In this document: in pieces, positions 35,511 to 47,454 of the stretch
Position numbering within the stretch: position 1 is the stretch's first letter
How the letters are laid out: each line of letters starts with the position of its first letter
From: Stichopus chloronotus
Taxonomy: Eukaryota; Echinodermata; Holothuroidea; Aspidochirotida; Stichopodidae
DNA length: 64,000 bases
Assembly (NCBI GenBank): GCA_021234535.1
Contig: CM037843.1
Location: 36,209,200 to 36,273,199, forward strand
Direction of reading: 5' to 3'
The notes under the pieces: model-generated
Told to the model about the DNA's origin: nothing
Seen by the model: only the letters and a program-made list of their open reading frames with translations
The model's database searches: none
Made by a program: the position numbers and the translations under genes

Positions 35511-37984
35511 GTGGAATGCACGAAAATAGGGGAACCTTCTAACATTTATACTAGTGGGTCTACAAGTACAAGTAATACAAAGGCTACTGTAATGTGCAAT
35601 GAACAAATTAGGCCACAGCCAAGCAAGACCTCGCAAGCCACTACAGTAGGCCAAATGGTAGGTCTAATTAGTTTTAACTCTTGCAGCATAGACCTAGATG
35701 TCTGACTAAAGATGGCCCAGCTGTTTGTAGTGTACAACGTAGTGACACACTGTTCTATTTCGGTTGCAGTTTTATTCACATTCCATACACACACCTGAAA
35801 GTTGACAGGATATTGTTATATGTGCAAAATCTTGGAAAATCAGCTACCAGCTGTCTCATCTGACCACTATAATACTTTTCCATATTTTTGTGCATCCTTC
35901 ACTTTCGTGAAATACTTCACATGCTCTACATGTGCATGGCAACAGATACCTTTCAGTACTATACTGATCCATGCTGTGATAATTTATGTTTTTCCTTCAA
36001 AATGAACAAAGTTACGGTGAATGTGCTTCACTTGAAACTATAAAATGATGATGCATTTAATTTTAAAATACAAGTGTTTTCCCTTATTTAAGGGATCACA
36101 ATGGAGTAGTGAATAAAATTACACTATTTTGCTTCTTCAAAAGTACGTCCTTCCCCCTGCAGCCTACGATTTTAAGTTGCAGATCGACCAAAGCTTAGAT
36201 TGGGGAATACCAGTGTAGGAAGTTCGAAGATCACTTTGTAACTTTTTTAATTCACCCTTAGGTGCATGAAAATATTGGAATGTAAGAACTTTTCACAGGG
36301 TGATGAGTGCATTTATGAATCAACTGAAACTTTTAACTTGAACATGGTAAGAAAAGCTGTCAAAATGTCAGCATACAATGCCCTGTACTAACATTACTTT
36401 CCCACTGCATTCTATCTTCAACTGTAGAATTACAGGATATTTTCAAAGTTTGTTGCACAAAAACAGGGGTTTTCATGCTACCAGCAAAATATAGGGTTGG
36501 ACTTACCTCTGTGCCATGTGGAGTCTCTAAAGATTCCACCTATATCAGTGTAATTGAAAACCAGGTCAGGAATGATGATAAAACTTTAAGCACAACTCAT
36601 CAACCATTATTGACTGGAATAAGCTGACTAGTACTGATGAGGAAACTAACTTGCAGAACCAAAACAGTTTCAGGTGTCATCTGACATCTTCCTAAAAGTG
36701 TCCATTTTCTTTTGCCATTGTTTATGACATGCAGGTTTCATGTATTTTACCTATGATGTTCAACATTTGACATAAATATGGAAAAATTCAAACCAGTTAT
36801 TTGAAAGCCTATAAAAAATGTAATATCACAAAAATTGAATGACAAAGTTAATTTTTTAGAACTTAGCAAAACCTTGTCCCAAGATGTCTGTTGCATTGTG
36901 TTAAGACTCTCCATATGCCTTAATTGGATCATTGTACAGAAGTGCATGTGCTGTTTTTTTTTCCCTGAATAATGTGTCAGTGAGTGAGTGGTAGTTCAAG
37001 ATTTCTTGTTGTGTGCAAATGATCGATCATTGATTGGAGATGGGGTGGGGGTGAAAATGTATAAAGGTGAGTTCAGTAACAGTGCATGTGTTTGTACTTT
37101 GTAACAAACATGTGTGCCATGTGCCACAATCTCACCCTAGATGGTAATGCAGATGAGGACCTTGACCTTGGGAACACTGTTGAATGTTGGATGAGTTACA
37201 CTGGCTTGACTAGCTCATAATGACAAATATTACTTTTCATTAACTTCATTCATGATAATCTGAGTCCAGCATAGTTCTGATCACTCTGTGAAAGTCTGGG
37301 AACCTTCTACCTTTTATGTATACATGTGAGAAGCACTGTGTCAATACAAGAACCCAGCTTACTCATCATCAAGGATGATGTTCATTCATTCATTGTCTCC
37401 TTTGCAAGGAAAGGTGGCTCTCACATTGAGGAGGAATGTGTGCACAATCCTGGCTTACATACTCGACTTTGAACATACACCAAGGTGAATGTGCATATTT
37501 CTCAGTGTGCATTTACTTTAAAATGTTTGGAATATTTGTACTGGGAACTGATGATGTCAGGAGCTGGTTCTGAAATTTGTACCTCCATGGATCCCAAGTT
37601 TCACTAAACTGCATATGTGGTGAAACTCACAATGTATGCCTAAGAACACTCGGTCATTCCCACACACAATATACATGGTATTATATTAACATGTAAATTA
37701 GCAAAATGTTATATTAGGTCTTAACAAGGAACTCAGAGCCTAACACTAGTTGCACATTAGGGCATGGGTATGTACCCAATCGACCATGTATTTCAGGTAT
37801 TTCGGTCCAGATTTTGCACTGGGTGAAAAAACCGTTTTGAACCGTTCAGAACTTTTTATGGGTATTATCTTTGCTGAATTGGTGTAAGTAGAACTATTTG
37901 TGTTGTTAAAGTTGCTTCAACATAGTTGTGACTACAGTCTTTTAATGGTGTTTTTCAATGTCTTTCATTTCCGTCAATACTCAG

Positions 37985-38376
37985 TCCAGATACCAGGAGA
38001 ATCTTCGGTAGACTGGAGGAGCCTGGACACACAACGGAAACATACCACAGTGTTACTGGCCTCAGAGATCAGAGCAGATCTAAAGCTGAACAGATTAAAG
38101 AAGATAGTCATGACAAACCTCAGAATGTCAGTTTTCTTCTTCAGAATTGTAGGACATTAAATGAACCAATCTGCAATGTCAGCACCAAGGAGAAGACAAA
38201 TTTAAATAATGAGAGTGTATGGTGGCCAAAGTCTTCACCTCAAGAAACAACTGTTGCCAAGCCCAAATACAACAAACACACTACAAGTCGAGAAGATTAC
38301 ATAAAGCATTCACAACCACCTCCAAGGATCACCCGCCACAGCTCAAATCCACAAAGATATGCTTCCGAAGGAGTTG
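37985..38376 (+). CDS. C2orf73-like exon 3 (main exon)
   Basis: The exon follows CGTCAATACTCAG and is open for 130 codons without any internal ATG, which is why it is easily missed. It ends at GTTG|GTATGT in phase 1. It encodes PDTRRIFGRLEEPGHTTETY, a polar middle, NCRTLNEPICNV, SVWWPKSSPQETT, KYNKHTTSREDYIK and SNPQRYASEGV. Basic, proline-rich and without predicted globular domain, as is usual for microtubule inner proteins. A different open frame (37900-38160) overlaps it and is a shadow. Confidence 0.65.
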
Positions 38377-38974
38377 GTATGTATACCAAAATTGCTGACT
38401 AGAATTCAGTATGTCTGCAAAAATTCATATTCTTTTTTAAGTGAAAGCTAAGTTTTGGGGTGTTGACAGCATCTTTTCCCAGCCAACCGTTTCCTAGACA
38501 CCATAATTATTTTTATGCATGACACAGATTAAAGCGCAGTGAAAATTGTACTTCAGAAGAGACATTCTGAAAGGATGACTCAAGGGTCTGGCCTAAAAGT
38601 TACCCTTTCTCCATGCAAGGGTACATCTTGTAAAGAAACCAACAAGAAACTTGGAGATCCTACCTGAAGTCACTTTCCCTCCTACCACACTTAAATAGTA
38701 TGACATAGTTGTTCTTATGCTTGCAGAATATGGCTAAAGTTGAAGTCTATCTTTATCTGCGATCAATTAAAATACATTCCTCATTTGCACATCCATGCAC
38801 TGACACATTTTATGGCACAGGAAACTTGTGGTCATAGCTGGTCACATGTTTGTTACCAATAAGTGATAAATGTTACACTGTAGGCCATGAGAATGTAATA
38901 TGATTAATGGTCACATATCTTCAATTTTGCAAAACTGCCAAACTTGTCTAATTTTAATGCAGGGCATTGATTTT

Positions 38975-39113
38975 CATGATTGTCCAATTGCTTGGGACAA
39001 CTAAAATTCTGCAACCTTGGATAACCGAAAGTTAAAAGTTGGTTGTCTGATAGACAACCAAATTTCCTTGCAGACAACTTAAAATAGTGAAATGGTTGTC
39101 CAAAGGACAACCA
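38975..39113 (+). repeat. Cluster of GGTTGTC hairpins
   Basis: Three hairpins with the same arms lie within 140 bp: TTGTCC...GGACAA (about 38983-39001), TTGGTTGTCT (39039-39048) with AGACAACCAA (39052-39061), and TGGTTGTCC (39093-39101) with GGACAACCA (39105-39113). The last two have perfect arms and 3-base loops. The cluster lies in intron 3 of the C2orf73-like gene and is related to the hairpin at 19770-19796. Confidence 0.6.
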
Positions 39114-39554
39114 CACAATTATCTGAAAATCAAGACCTGTTACACCTCTTCATAAATTACATTTTTTTTTTCGTATATCTTTCAAAATATTTTTTTTCTT
39201 GTTCCTATAAGCTAAATGTTCCAAATGGAAATGGTGTCACAGTAACAGTTCACAAAATTTACAAGGTAGATGATCCAGTTTAAGATTTTTTAAGTACGGT
39301 ACTTGGATGCATCATGAAACTGTATAACAGACGTTCCAAATATTCAAAACAGAACATTTTGCCCCCATTTGTACCTTGTTTTGTACTTGTGATTTAAAAA
39401 GTCATCTGTTGCATTATGCTTACCTGCATTGTTGGAAGTTAAAATGGAAAAGAACGACAGCTATATAGTGGCATTCTGTTGACAACACTTGAAGCCCAAT
39501 AACAGGTTGCTTTATGGATATGAAGCTCATTGTCTTCTTTTACATTCTCCGTAG

Positions 39555-39667
39555 TCCCCGTGACTCATTTACCAAGCAAGCGAGGACCTAGATTACTGGT
39601 GGAGCACATCTCATATCAGCATCAGTATAACAGCAGAAAGTCACCATCATTACCAATTCGTGGCAAG
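39555..39667 (+). CDS. C2orf73-like exon 4
   Basis: 113 nt between CATTCTCCGTAG and AAG|GTAACT. It encodes (V)PVTHLPSKRGPRLLVEHI then SYQHQYNSRKSPSLPIRGK, the most conserved-looking block of the gene. Phase 1 in and phase 0 out, matching both neighbours. Confidence 0.7.
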
Positions 39668-39956
39668 GTAACTTTGACAATCTCCACAAATGTTGGACAC
39701 CTTCTGTAGCATAACTTTGGAAAAATTAGATTTAATGTTTTTGTAAGGGTATGTTGTTACAGTTGGTTATTTTTAAGTGCACTTTTCAATGTAGTAAGTT
39801 TGAACAACTCGTTGTGAAAATTGTTAAAGAATCAGTCATCAAGCAATATCTTAAACCAAATATCACCAAAAGACAGCAGTGAGTATTTTGAAATGTCCAG
39901 TAACTCTCTGGTAACAAGCTGTCAGTATTTCTAATTCCTCTTTACTTTCTTGACAG

Positions 39957-40028
39957 CTTGTTGGTAGTTTTGTTTGGGATGTTCTTCATCCTGAGTCTGG
40001 TCCAGAGGTGAATTTACCCACAGAATAG
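39957..40028 (+). CDS. C2orf73-like exon 5 with stop
   Basis: A strong acceptor (CCTCTTTACTTTCTTGACAG) is followed by LVGSFVWDVLHPESGPEVNL and PTE and the stop TAG at 40026-40028. GSFVW continues the conserved PIRGK..G.FV block. A poly(A) signal lies about 280 bp downstream. Confidence 0.65.
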   Translation, partial: LVGSFVWDVLHPESGPEVNLPTE

Positions 40029-40306
40029 CAGCATCTTCATCTCGGCTAAACTTGGAATTCCAATGACGTCATGAGGAGGCAGTAGGTGTGACCTGCTTGG
40101 ATGATGAGACATTAAACCGCCCAACAGACTTGGAGGGCCTGACATGGAATTTTTAACTGAGTAACTTGGTTTAGGCTGTTGGATATCATTGGTTGTTTTT
40201 CTTATGATTATATCAACTCTTTCAGTTTTATTTTTTCTACACACTGTGCTTTATTGAATAAGACAATGCAATTACTACCTTTCTGTGCCCGTGATGGATT
40301 TGATAC

Positions 40307-40312
40307 AATAAA
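40307..40312 (+). terminator. Poly(A) signal candidate, C2orf73-like gene
   Basis: AATAAA 279 bp after the stop codon, the first canonical hexamer after it. The exact cleavage site is not visible. Confidence 0.4.
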
Positions 40313-43081
40313 TGCATACATACAAATGTGCAACATATCTGCTTCTACTCCTCATAAAAGTGTAGCCTGATTAAATATTTTCAGGTTCATTCTCTGTCAT
40401 ATTAAAGACACACCAGGCCCCTCCTCCCAGCAGCAACATTAATTCTAATACATGATGCAATGTCTCATCCAACACTGATCAAATCATAGCACTTTACAGG
40501 AAACTCCTGAACTGTTATTTGCTTCAATTTATCTGAGTGTAATGCCTTAAAACAATGCTGGTATGGCCGAAGGAAGGGCAACCGGGATTCCCTCTCAGTA
40601 TCCACCAACAGATGGAAAACATTGTTAAATGCAGTAAGTCATGAATAATCAGCTTATATTAATAATTAAAAATATTACCAGTGACTAGCAGCCTCCACTC
40701 TCCCACCCACTCTTCCATAAGTTTACACAATACCCATCAAAAAAAAAGTTCCTGCATGGACTTCAAATTTGGTTGTGAAAACGTGAGCAAGTGGCATAAT
40801 TTGCCACCTTACAGCACCATTCCGAATGAGAATGTCGGTGTCATACCTCGCAATTGTAAGACATGAGAGTCGTTTTATAACAAAACAGCTCTCTCCGTAA
40901 ATTCAGTTGCATATGACCTCTATTGTTGGAAAGGAAACATTCCACATTATTGTATGTCAGAAACAAAATGGTGCATGTTTAGCACACACAAATCTATGGT
41001 AAATACTGGTCAAACGTCAAGGAACGTTATCATGGCTTAGTATTCCACATTGCTGGTAAAGATATCAATTCTTATGTCTTCTGGTTGGCTCTCCTTTTCT
41101 AATCTACTTGTGAATTCCAGGATAGTTGTTTCAATGCCAATAATCTCTACAAAAATAAGACTGTGCAGACCCAGTTGTCACAGTTAGTTTGTCTGTGATG
41201 TAATAGTGACAAAAGACCTGCAAAAGATAGTCTTTGCTTTCTCCACCTACAATCTAGATGGTTATTGATAATGGTACAACTACATTTTGTTTTTGCTGTT
41301 AACATACACTAAACTGAACACTTCCTCACAGTGATATTCACATTTAGGACATCGTTTCTTGTGATGACAAATGATTTTCTAAGTAGTGAAGAGAAACAAA
41401 TTTAGCTTCTGATAATTTGCCAAATGGGTCCATCAGAAATTTAAAAACTAAAAGGCTAACATCTTTGCAACTGGGCAAGCAACCAGGCAATATGTGCACA
41501 TCTTCATCCAAAAGTCAACTTTTTAATCATTACAAAATCCTTTAAATGATTTCACCAGGAATCTTTCTTCTGTTATGATTTAAAGATGGACAAACTTTTG
41601 AGTAAATTTGAGACCTGGTAAAAGAATTGTTCTGCACCTGCTACCTACAACTTGTAAAGAATTTAGTTTAGAACTGATGTGTGATTTACATTTATTGTGC
41701 TGCCCTCTAAAGGCATGGACCCATTTCAACAGGTAATAGTTGAGGCAAGGTTAATGACCATGGACATTGTTATATAGGCCACTAGACATTGCACCAAAAG
41801 CAAAATACAAAATAAAAACACCATCTGCAGTGCAAGATGCTGTCACTGGTGCATTTTTTTCTTTATTCAAATCTTCCTTGTATGCTGTGCTAGCTGTAAA
41901 ATCATACTTGAAACAGGCTGAAAATATAACAATTTGCACCAAAGAGAATAAAATAAGCAAGACCAAGAAACAAGCAATTGGTAAATTTGCAGTAATCAAG
42001 ATGAGCTTTTATTTGCTGCAAACTTTTACTGACGTCTTCCAGAACGATTGAATCACGACAGCATATTCATAGTCCATGACTAATGGTAAATGCAAGATAC
42101 ACAAAAACCACTCTTTACCAGAAACTTTCAGTCTCATGTTAAGTAATGAAGACGATGATTGTAAATGTTCTGGAAGAATGAGAAATATTGCTTGAACCTT
42201 TGTTTCTTTTTAAGTTTGCCATATTAGTAAACAATCAGGGAATTGCCACAAAAACAACGCTGTGCATTCTAACCACATGTAAGGTCACAGCCACTCCACA
42301 GATCACAAATTCTGATTTGAAAGTTTTAAAGTCAATTCCATTCCATTTCATGTGAGGCAAATTCCAGTATTTCCATTATGTTAGGTAGTGTTGATTTTTG
42401 CTGAAAAGAATTTAAGGAAGCTCTATTTATTAGTATGAACTAGAGTTGATGTAGTTACTACAATCCATTCAAATTTTAACTTTGACTCATTTCCATACAA
42501 GAGGTAATTTTTTTTTTTTTAAACTAATGTTCTCTAATGATTAACTAAAGACATTACTGGAGGAATCAATAACAAAAAGGTCAAACCCATTTCATACCTT
42601 TATGAATTGTTATGTACATTTCCTGGAATTACAGAAATTCAGTGGCCCTAAGTTTCCGAGACAAACAAAAAAGTTCATATTATGGTCCAAGAGTGAGTCT
42701 TACAAACTTTGTATTCACTGCAATACATATGTCGGAACAATGATCTAAAATTGCAAATCGTAACCAAACATAGAAGATCCATGTCCGCAATTGTTCTGCT
42801 AGTGCACTGTGGTCTCTGATACTCAACTGTTGGCTTTAAATTTATTTGCTACTTTGCAACTTTGTTTTACAAATTTTCTTCAGCTCCATCCTACTGTCTC
42901 TCTATCACAAATGAGTCTCAACAAGTTTATGATTCCCATTTCAATAGTTTTCTATCAACACACATGGCAAGACAATTATGCGTTACAGTTAAATGAAAGT
43001 TATTTAAAATCATTTACAACTTAGTACTTGAAAAGTAATTATTTACACAAAATATCTGACTTTTAAGACACAATGCAGGCT
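40313..43081. other. Interval between convergent genes
   Basis: No supported gene. Overlapping hydrophobic open frames at 41751-42051 occur on both strands and look like U/T-rich composition. A hairpin-prone segment (GATGAGACATTAAACCG and its rough complement at 40450-40480) is weak. Confidence 0.4.
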
Positions 43082-43087
43082 TTTATT
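43082..43087 (-). terminator. Poly(A) signal candidate, PHYH
   Basis: TTTATT on the plus strand (AATAAA on the minus) lies about 295 bp beyond the PHYH stop codon. Confidence 0.35.
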
Positions 43088-43380
43088 TGGTACAAATCTT
43101 TGGGCTAGTTCTTTGATAAACTAAATATATCTGACATATAAAGCAAACAGGGTCAACTGAACAATTTTTCTTATTTATGTAAGTGCACTAAAATATTTTT
43201 GTTGGTTCCAGTTAGTAACTGCTAGAAATTAGCATTTCTCAATTCACAATATTGAATACCTGTTGCACATTAAATTTTTCATTTATAAAATAATTCAATT
43301 CAAATATATTACATTTTGGCAATATATGATTGTGGGATTTGATCAGCTGCAATATCTGGATTATTCCTCTAACTGTGCTT

Positions 43381-43434
43381 TTACAAAGTTTGTTCTACCC
43401 CTTGAACAAGTCTTGAACGAAGTCTCCATATGTC
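43381..43434 (-). CDS. PHYH: PHYH exon 8: 17-codon terminal exon
   Basis: After the acceptor GGTTTCTGTCAACAG the sequence encodes DIWRLRSRLVQGVEQTL and TAA at 43381-43383. This matches the human C-terminus DIWMFRARLVKGERTNL. It was found by searching for the missing tail; it is far too short to appear as an open frame. No PTS1 is expected, since targeting is by PTS2. Confidence 0.85.
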   Translation of the reverse strand, partial: DIWRLRSRLVQGVEQTL

Positions 43435-43839
43435 CTGTTGACAGAAACCAAAAACATAAACTTCAAATAAGCCAAAATTTTAAAATAAAACATGGTCTTC
43501 TTAGTGTAAATAGATCAATCAAAAGGTTGCAATCCACTTTTGCAACCCCTTAAGTGTGGGAAGGCAATTAAAGGTAGCCAAAGCCTTACAATGCCTTCAA
43601 GATTTACTATAAGCACACATCCATACATGAATTCAGCGAGTGAAATTGCATTGAAGTATTACATCGAAATGTGAAATGTATTTCATGCACAGAAACAGGC
43701 ACAAAAATTCTACCTGCAGACTACATTAGTTTAAGAAAATTCTGTCAAAGAAATTTGAAATGAGAATTTCTTATCTATGTTTTCCTGTTCTTTTTTTTTT
43801 AACCACAATTCTCCTGTTTTTTGTCTTGATGAAATAATG

Positions 43840-44190
43840 TAATCCAGATGGTGTGTGTGTATGTGTATCTGTGACTCCTTTCTTGTAAACAAGATCTTAA
43901 GAAGGGAAACTTGGACAAATCTCATATTTGGTATGCAGGTATTGAGTACATTGAGTTGAAGAAGCTACATGTTTGACGTGGAATTCAAAGGTCACTTGAG
44001 GTCAACAGGGGTCAAATGGTGAAACCCTTGTAAACACAACATCTCAAGATGGGAAGCTTGTACAGATCTCATAGTTAGTATGAAGATGCACAACACTGAG
44101 TATAATTAAGGAAGTCTACTGCTTTTTAGTGCAGGTCAAGGTGCAGGTCAAAGGTTATTTAGGGTCAACAGTAAGGTCCCAGTATTGTAC
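43840..44190 (-). repeat. Hairpin/CA-tract repeat family, copy 4
   Basis: Reverse orientation (same strand as PHYH): a GT tract at about 43850-43868, then two diverged units with TTCAAAGGTCACTTGAGG, AACATCTCAAGATGGGAAGC and AGGTCAAAGGTTA. The terminal hairpin seen in other copies is not recognisable here. Confidence 0.6.
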
Positions 44191-44301
44191 TCCATACCCA
44201 TAACATCGTATTTGATTTTTGCTCATAGTGACACATAGATAATGATGATAAATCGTTCCAAAAGTGATGCACTGTAGTACACACCAATATTTATATTAAT
44301 T

Positions 44302-45078
44302 ATTGTAGTGCGCCGCACTACAATCTTGTCATTACTGGACGACCAGCAATTTCTTTTGTTGAGCCTTATATGGCTCATAACGCCTCACCTGCGCGTGATG
44401 TAACTTAGTTCGTACAAATATGCATGCGCGACCCTTAGTAATAGCAGTAAGTGCGAGCTATGGCCGTCTTCAAACCAAAATCTACTAAGGAAAAACAAAT
44501 ACCACGACTACAAGAACGATTTAAGGAGTTAAAGTGATGAGAGAGCCCTGCGGATAAATTTCCAGAAAACGTGATGAAATGTGGTTCGGCCTTTTCCCAA
44601 TGAGGTGGTAAACGTGGAGTGTCAATGTTGTTTCAAAATTGGTGCGCAATACACCGCCATTGTGTTTAAATATGATGTCGCAGAATAGTGTGCTGCTTCA
44701 AAGCTTTTCAGTGGTTACAACATGGCGTCTTTCTACAGAATCATGTAGGCCTACTGCTCTCATGTTTTATTTCAGTGGTGAAACAGAAAGACAGTTTTGA
44801 CATATATACAGCTAGCTAGTACTAGAGTACAGGCTTGTACGACATACGGTATATAGCAACGATAAGCGTCGGCAACTTTACCACATTGTGCATGTGGGAG
44901 AGATCCAATGGAATTTTTGTTTCGTGCAGCGTGATACAAATAAAAAGAATGGATTGGGAAAGAGTTCGACAGGAAATGGCACTGCCTTACGCAAAAAATG
45001 CTAACTCCTATGAGGAGTGGGTCCACAGAGACTGGCTTATTCCCAACAACAAGGACTTAGCCTACCACGCACTACAAT
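44302..45078. mobile_element. Candidate small DNA element with palindromic end
   Basis: The left end is a near-perfect 23-bp palindrome, ATTGTAGTGCG (44302-44312) and CGCACTACAAT (44314-44324). The same CGCACTACAAT recurs at 45068-45078, so the 777-bp segment is bounded by an inverted repeat. The interior is richer in CpG than its surroundings and holds short well-started frames, such as ATGGCC at 44461 reading MAVFKPKSTKEKQIPRLQER and a frame ending near 45125. No transposase is recognised and no target duplication is clear. Confidence 0.4.
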
Positions 45079-45557
45079 TCTGCATATTTGTGGGCAAATG
45101 CAGTTCTAGTTTAGTAGAGTCATAAAGTATTCTAGGCTAGCGCCACCACTTTGTATGACAGACCACTTTGTATGACTATTGAAACAGTTACTTGGAACCT
45201 TGCCATTTGTAACAACCAAAAATGAAGCAATGAACCAGTCTCATTGGTTCATTTTTGGGGCATCACACATGGAAGTGTTTATGGCTTTTACTGTACAACA
45301 TTCATATATTGAATATCCTTTCTATTTCTTTATAATCTGTCTTGAAACAAACATATAGTGTAGGAGATGTGATCTTAATTTCTAAAATGTTTGAATTTTA
45401 ATCTACAGTATACACAATGTACATTTGCACTGGTGTCAAATTTCAAGGTTAAATGAGCCACTGTTACATAGCATTATTGCACACTTTGGCAAGTGGAAAA
45501 ATCTTTCTCGACCAACGAAGTCTTTCTTCAAACTGAGATATCTTGAATTATGAACAA

Positions 45558-45922
45558 GATATTACGTTTGGTTTATGAGTTGTAGCCATGCCGACTCTAG
45601 ATAATACACCAAGGAAAATAAATAAGGTAAACACATTCATTTTCCTATTCTCCTGAGTATATTTTAAATTTTCGGTCTTTCCTGGACCATCATCAGAATA
45701 CAACTAAAAATCTGCAAAGGTTACAACACAGACCCCACTGCAGCAGTAAATGGAGAACACAATGTAATGAAGCCATGAGGGAAGGATTAGACACAGACGA
45801 CCGCAGAACAACAGGCCTGAGAAACCAATAAAAGTAGAATTACAGCTGAGTGTTATGCCTAACAAGTCTTCCTGTTGACCATTCTTCTTTCCTATTTAAC
45901 CTGGGATTGAGATCACCTATAC
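45558..45922 (-). repeat. Left inverted flanking repeat of the Penelope-like element
   Basis: Reverse complement of 47372-47737. The outer end reads AGATATTACGTTTGGTTTAT and the inner end CACCTATAC. Confidence 0.8.
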
Positions 45923-45930
45923 TCATTAAG

Positions 45931-47454
45931 ATGGAGACAGGCGAACAATTGCCCGATGACCTCGAGAGATACTGCCCAACCAGATCCTCCACTAGAGGGA
46001 AGAAACCAACGATGACTGGGGTTGCCTCCAGCCACAACCCTCAAAGAAGGTGGAATGCATGGAGAAAAGCAGAGATATTGCCGAACAAAACACACCTGAG
46101 AAAAATGACAATCTATGCCTTGAATTATTCCATGAAATGGGTCCTGCAAAATCACATGTGTCAGTTTAATGACCGATTGTACAAGCAGAAAGAGGGGGGT
46201 GCTATAGGTGTTACCTTAGCAGGAGACATAGCACAAGTTTTTATGATATGGTGGGACCGTGAGCTGAAGAGGATACTTACCATGGAAAACATCACATGTC
46301 TGATGTACTCTAGGTATGTTGACAACATTTGCTGTGTAATTGAAAAGAGGGGTGGGTGTGCAGATGACACAGATGAGAAGGTCATGGTTAGGCTGAGAGA
46401 CCTTGCTAATACCATTCACCACAGTATTCTGGTTACCTACGACTGTCCCAGCCTTCACAGTGATGGCAGGATGCCAGTATTGGATTTGAAGGTTTGGCCC
46501 AAGAATGAGATTGACGGGAATAATAACTACTCAGTTATCCAGCACACTCATTACTGTAAGCCAATGAGCAGTAAACAAGTAATACACAAAGACGGCGCAC
46601 TTAATCTCAGAACCAAAATAAACATATTGGTAAATGACCTCGTTAGGGTGATGAGAAATGTCTCCCTCAGCTTACCTGACCAAGAGAGAGTAACTGCTGT
46701 ACAATTTTTCATGAACAAAATGCAAAACAGTGGGTACACAAAATTTGATCGTTTCGAAGTGTATAGCAGAGCTAAGAAACGGTTTGGTAAAATTGTTAGC
46801 AATGACAGAGATGGGATTATTCCCATGTTTAGACCTAAATCATGGGAACGTGAAACATGGGAACAGGAAAAGGTCAGCAGAAAGTACAATTGGTTCAGAA
46901 ACGAGAAAACACAGACTGAAGCTGTGATGTTTGTAGAAGCTACCCCCAATAGTGAATTACAGAAAAAGTGTAAGAGTATTATCAAGGAAACTGGCTTGAA
47001 GGTCAACGTTCTTGAGAGGGCTGGCACTAGACTTGTAGACACATTGAGCAAGTCTAACCCATTTGCTGGTGCAGTCTGCAAGGATTCGGGTTGTAAATTG
47101 TGTACTTTTAAGAAAGGGATCTGCAAGAAAAGGGAAGTGGTCTATTGTATACAGTGTTGGATTTGTGAAGGAGATTTTAAATATGTAGGGGAAACATCTA
47201 GGAGTCTGGGGGAAAGGTTCAATGAACATTTTAACAGCAGGGATAAGGAAACTTCAGTTCTTTATAATCACAGTGTTGAATGCCACAATGGGGAGGTTTT
47301 TGATGTAGATGTCAGTATCCTCAATTCACACATTGGTGACCCTATGCGGCGACAGGTGGCTGAGGGGGTTTGTATAGGTGATCTCAATCCCAGGTTAAAT
47401 AGGAAAGAAGAATGGTCAACAGGAAGACTTGTTAGGCATAATACTCAGCTGTAA
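45931..47454 (+). CDS. Penelope-like reverse transcriptase (5'-truncated) with GIY-YIG endonuclease
   Basis: From the first ATG (45931) the frame encodes 507 residues; it is open from 45850, but that part lies in the reversed flanking repeat. Only the C-terminal half of a Penelope-type reverse transcriptase is present: KQKEGGAIGVTLAGDIA and the catalytic-box region YSRYVDN, where Penelope-like enzymes normally have YVDD. Next come a cysteine cluster (CKDSGCKLC, CIQCWIC) and a GIY-YIG domain (VVYCIQC..., KYVGETSRSLGERFNEHF). The missing N-terminal fingers/palm and the D-to-N change suggest no active polymerase. Coding continues uninterrupted into the right flanking repeat. Opposite-strand frames here are shadows. 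Confidence 0.75.
   Translation: METGEQLPDDLERYCPTRSSTRGKKPTMTGVASSHNPQRRWNAWRKAEILPNKTHLRKMTIYALNYSMKWVLQNHMCQFNDRLYKQKEGGAIGVTLAGDIAQVFMIWWDRELKRILTMENITCLMYSRYVDNICCVIEKRGGCADDTDEKVMVRLRDLANTIHHSILVTYDCPSLHSDGRMPVLDLKVWPKNEIDGNNNYSVIQHTHYCKPMSSKQVIHKDGALNLRTKINILVNDLVRVMRNVSLSLPDQERVTAVQFFMNKMQNSGYTKFDRFEVYSRAKKRFGKIVSNDRDGIIPMFRPKSWERETWEQEKVSRKYNWFRNEKTQTEAVMFVEATPNSELQKKCKSIIKETGLKVNVLERAGTRLVDTLSKSNPFAGAVCKDSGCKLCTFKKGICKKREVVYCIQCWICEGDFKYVGETSRSLGERFNEHFNSRDKETSVLYNHSVECHNGEVFDVDVSILNSHIGDPMRRQVAEGVCIGDLNPRLNRKEEWSTGRLVRHNTQL

Larger units (their letters stand above)
34755..40028 (+). other. Gene model: C2orf73 (CIMIP6)-like ciliary protein, five exons
   Basis: The spliced model is 34755-34810, 35457-35510, 37985-38376, 39555-39667 and 39957-40028. 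Phases agree (2, 2, 1, 0), and the total of 687 nt gives 228 aa plus stop. The three 3' exons are strong. They carry NEPICNV, SVWWPKSSP, SREDY, VVPV and EHISYQHQYNSRK-SP-PIRGK-GSFVW, a pattern I associate from memory with vertebrate C2orf73, now named ciliary microtubule inner protein 6, a component inside ciliary or sperm doublet microtubules. The upstream X-box supports a ciliary role. An alternative first exon (34908-35047) is also phase-compatible and would give 256 aa. The family call needs a database search. Confidence 0.55.

Noticed and set aside
40050..40480. Possible hairpin element with GATGAGACATT words
   Set aside because: The complementary segments are short and imperfect; no end sequence or second copy found.
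41751..42051. Overlapping hydrophobic frames on both strands resembling a membrane protein
   Set aside because: Hydrophobicity appears in more than one frame and strand, which is typical of T-rich DNA; no supported splice sites.
46551..47126. 191-codon minus-strand frame
   Set aside because: Reverse-strand shadow of the Penelope-like coding sequence.
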